From: Bacteroidales bacterium UBA1195
GTDB taxonomy: Bacteria > Bacteroidota > Bacteroidia > Bacteroidales > WCHB1-69
DNA: 13,345 bases
Direction: 5' to 3'
Assembly: GCA_002309855.1 (NCBI GenBank)
Contig: DBYD01000015.1
Location: 16,141 to 29,485 of the forward strand
The notes under the pieces were generated by a model, which saw only the letters and a list, made by a program, of their open reading frames with translations, was not told the DNA's origin and searched no databases. Shown here in pieces: positions 12,841 through 13,345 of the stretch (within the stretch, counting starts at the first letter, position 1; the number at the start of each line of letters is the position of its first letter). A program made the translations under genes and the position numbers.

Positions 12841-13345
12841 TTTTTTCTAGCGTCTCACCCAACGGAATCCCCGTGGATTGTGCAATCTGCTCCGCCGGGA
12901 TTCCCAGCTGTTTCATTTTTGCGGCGGCCTCCTTCAACCCTTCGACGCGACCTTTCTCCAAACCCTCCTGCAGTCCTTCGGCTTTCCCTTTAGCGCGGCC
13001 TTTCTCCAAACCTTCATGCAGGCCTTCCGCCCTTCCTTCGGCACGGCCTTTCTCCAACCCTTTTTCCAGACCTTCCTGCAGGCCTTCCTCTTTCCCCTCA
13101 TGAAAGCCCTCCACAACGCCCTTGGTGCGGCTGGTGTTGAGCACGTCTTCCCTGTAGAACCTGTTGTACAGATAATTGTCGTAAACCTTCTGCTCCGCCA
13201 CTGTCATTTTCAGGTAGTCCAGACGGCGTTGCGCCTCCTGCAGTCCCGGCACCGTGGTGTCCGGACGGATGTGCTCGTTCTTAAGGTAGTCCATCCACTC
13301 GTCCATCGCATTCTCCGGTTCCTTGTTGAAAGCCTTCACACGCAG
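12836..13345 (-). CDS. Rpn-like PD-(D/E)XK nuclease/transposase family protein, C-terminal part
   Basis: The gene enters from the right edge; the frame is open at base 13345 (LRVKAFNKEPENAMDEW), and the apparent GTG start near 13339 is internal. What remains is the C-terminal 169 residues. The first part is helical, with the family-like stretch MTVAEQKVYDNYLYNRF. It is followed by a repetitive region of EGL(Q/H)EGLEKGRA units and a final helical segment (KEAAAKMKQLGIPAEQIAQSTGI). This tail is typical of the recombination-promoting nuclease (Rpn) and PD-(D/E)XK transposase families in Bacteroidota. The nuclease domain itself is outside the window, so the assignment rests on the tail. The final TAA lies within the AT-rich repeat region. 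Confidence 0.75.
   Translation of the reverse strand: MRVKAFNKEPENAMDEWMDYLKNEHIRPDTTVPGLQEAQRRLDYLKMTVAEQKVYDNYLYNRFYREDVLNTSRTKGVVEGFHEGKEEGLQEGLEKGLEKGRAEGRAEGLHEGLEKGRAKGKAEGLQEGLEKGRVEGLKEAAAKMKQLGIPAEQIAQSTGIPLGETLEKN
12951..13094 (-). repeat. 48-bp tandem repeats coding for the EGLxEGLEKGRA region
   Basis: The anchor CCTTTCTCCAA recurs at 12951, 12999 and 13047, an exact 48-bp period that gives 16-residue units on the minus strand (for example EGLHEGLEKGRAKGKA). The units differ by a few bases, and the last carries an extra LEKG. The repeats keep the reading frame. Confidence 0.85.

Noticed and set aside
12951..13094. Regular repeats that could suggest a CRISPR array
   Set aside because: The units are contiguous without unique spacers, lie in frame within a coding region, and encode the known Rpn-type EGLxEGLEKG tail.

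Overview
The window looks like a chromosomal segment from a member of the Bacteroidota, most likely order Bacteroidales. Three things point there: promoters with the Bacteroidota TAnnTTTG -7 box, two secreted proteins ending in a type IX secretion (T9SS) type A sorting domain, and a family set typical of the group (Bacteroidales-style NADP glutamate dehydrogenase, AAA_14/DUF4143 ATPase, AraC regulator, PD-(D/E)XK/Rpn nuclease with a repeat tail). No tRNA, rRNA, CRISPR array or complete insertion sequence is visible. The species cannot be named from this sequence.

Layout, left to right. (1) The 3' part of gdhA (1-519) ends in a strong bidirectional terminator shared with a convergent AAA_14/DUF4143 ATPase (602-1897, minus). 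The ATPase promoter carries two identical 22-bp direct repeats 32 bp apart. (2) A bodyless T9SS sorting-domain tail (2032-2112, plus) and an AraC-family regulator (2197-3102, minus) converge on a palindromic terminator. (3) A 709-bp intergenic region (3103-3811) holds the AraC promoter, a 50-bp dispersed repeat, and a long leader-like stretch with a promoter box, hairpins and two doubtful small ORFs. (4) An exported-protein island (3812-11019, all plus) follows: an AT-rich small lipoprotein, a T9SS cargo protein, a subtilisin-like (S8) protease with a C-terminal barrel-like domain, a second orphan sorting-domain tail, a thioredoxin-like lipoprotein, a second T9SS cargo protein, and an M28 zinc peptidase that also ends in a barrel-like domain. 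(5) A HerA-like/DUF853 (YjgR-type) ATPase (11124-12683) has its own promoter. It is followed by AT-rich repeats and the convergent 3' part of an Rpn-like nuclease gene (12836 to the window end, minus).

The island is the most interesting part. Two paralogous T9SS cargo genes have strongly diverged bodies but sorting-domain cassettes identical at 205 of 219 bases, and two further loose copies of the cassette's 3' tail lie nearby. The four tails fall into two sequence types. The second cargo gene lies between two 47-bp direct repeats. A 50-bp element occurs both in front of the AraC regulator and in front of that cargo gene, which suggests a regulatory link. Two peptidases of unrelated families each carry a C-terminal domain that looks like an outer-membrane beta-barrel. 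Together this suggests a cell-surface protease and cargo locus, possibly under AraC control, in which sorting-domain cassettes recombine. That combined picture is inference; the repeats and motifs are seen directly.
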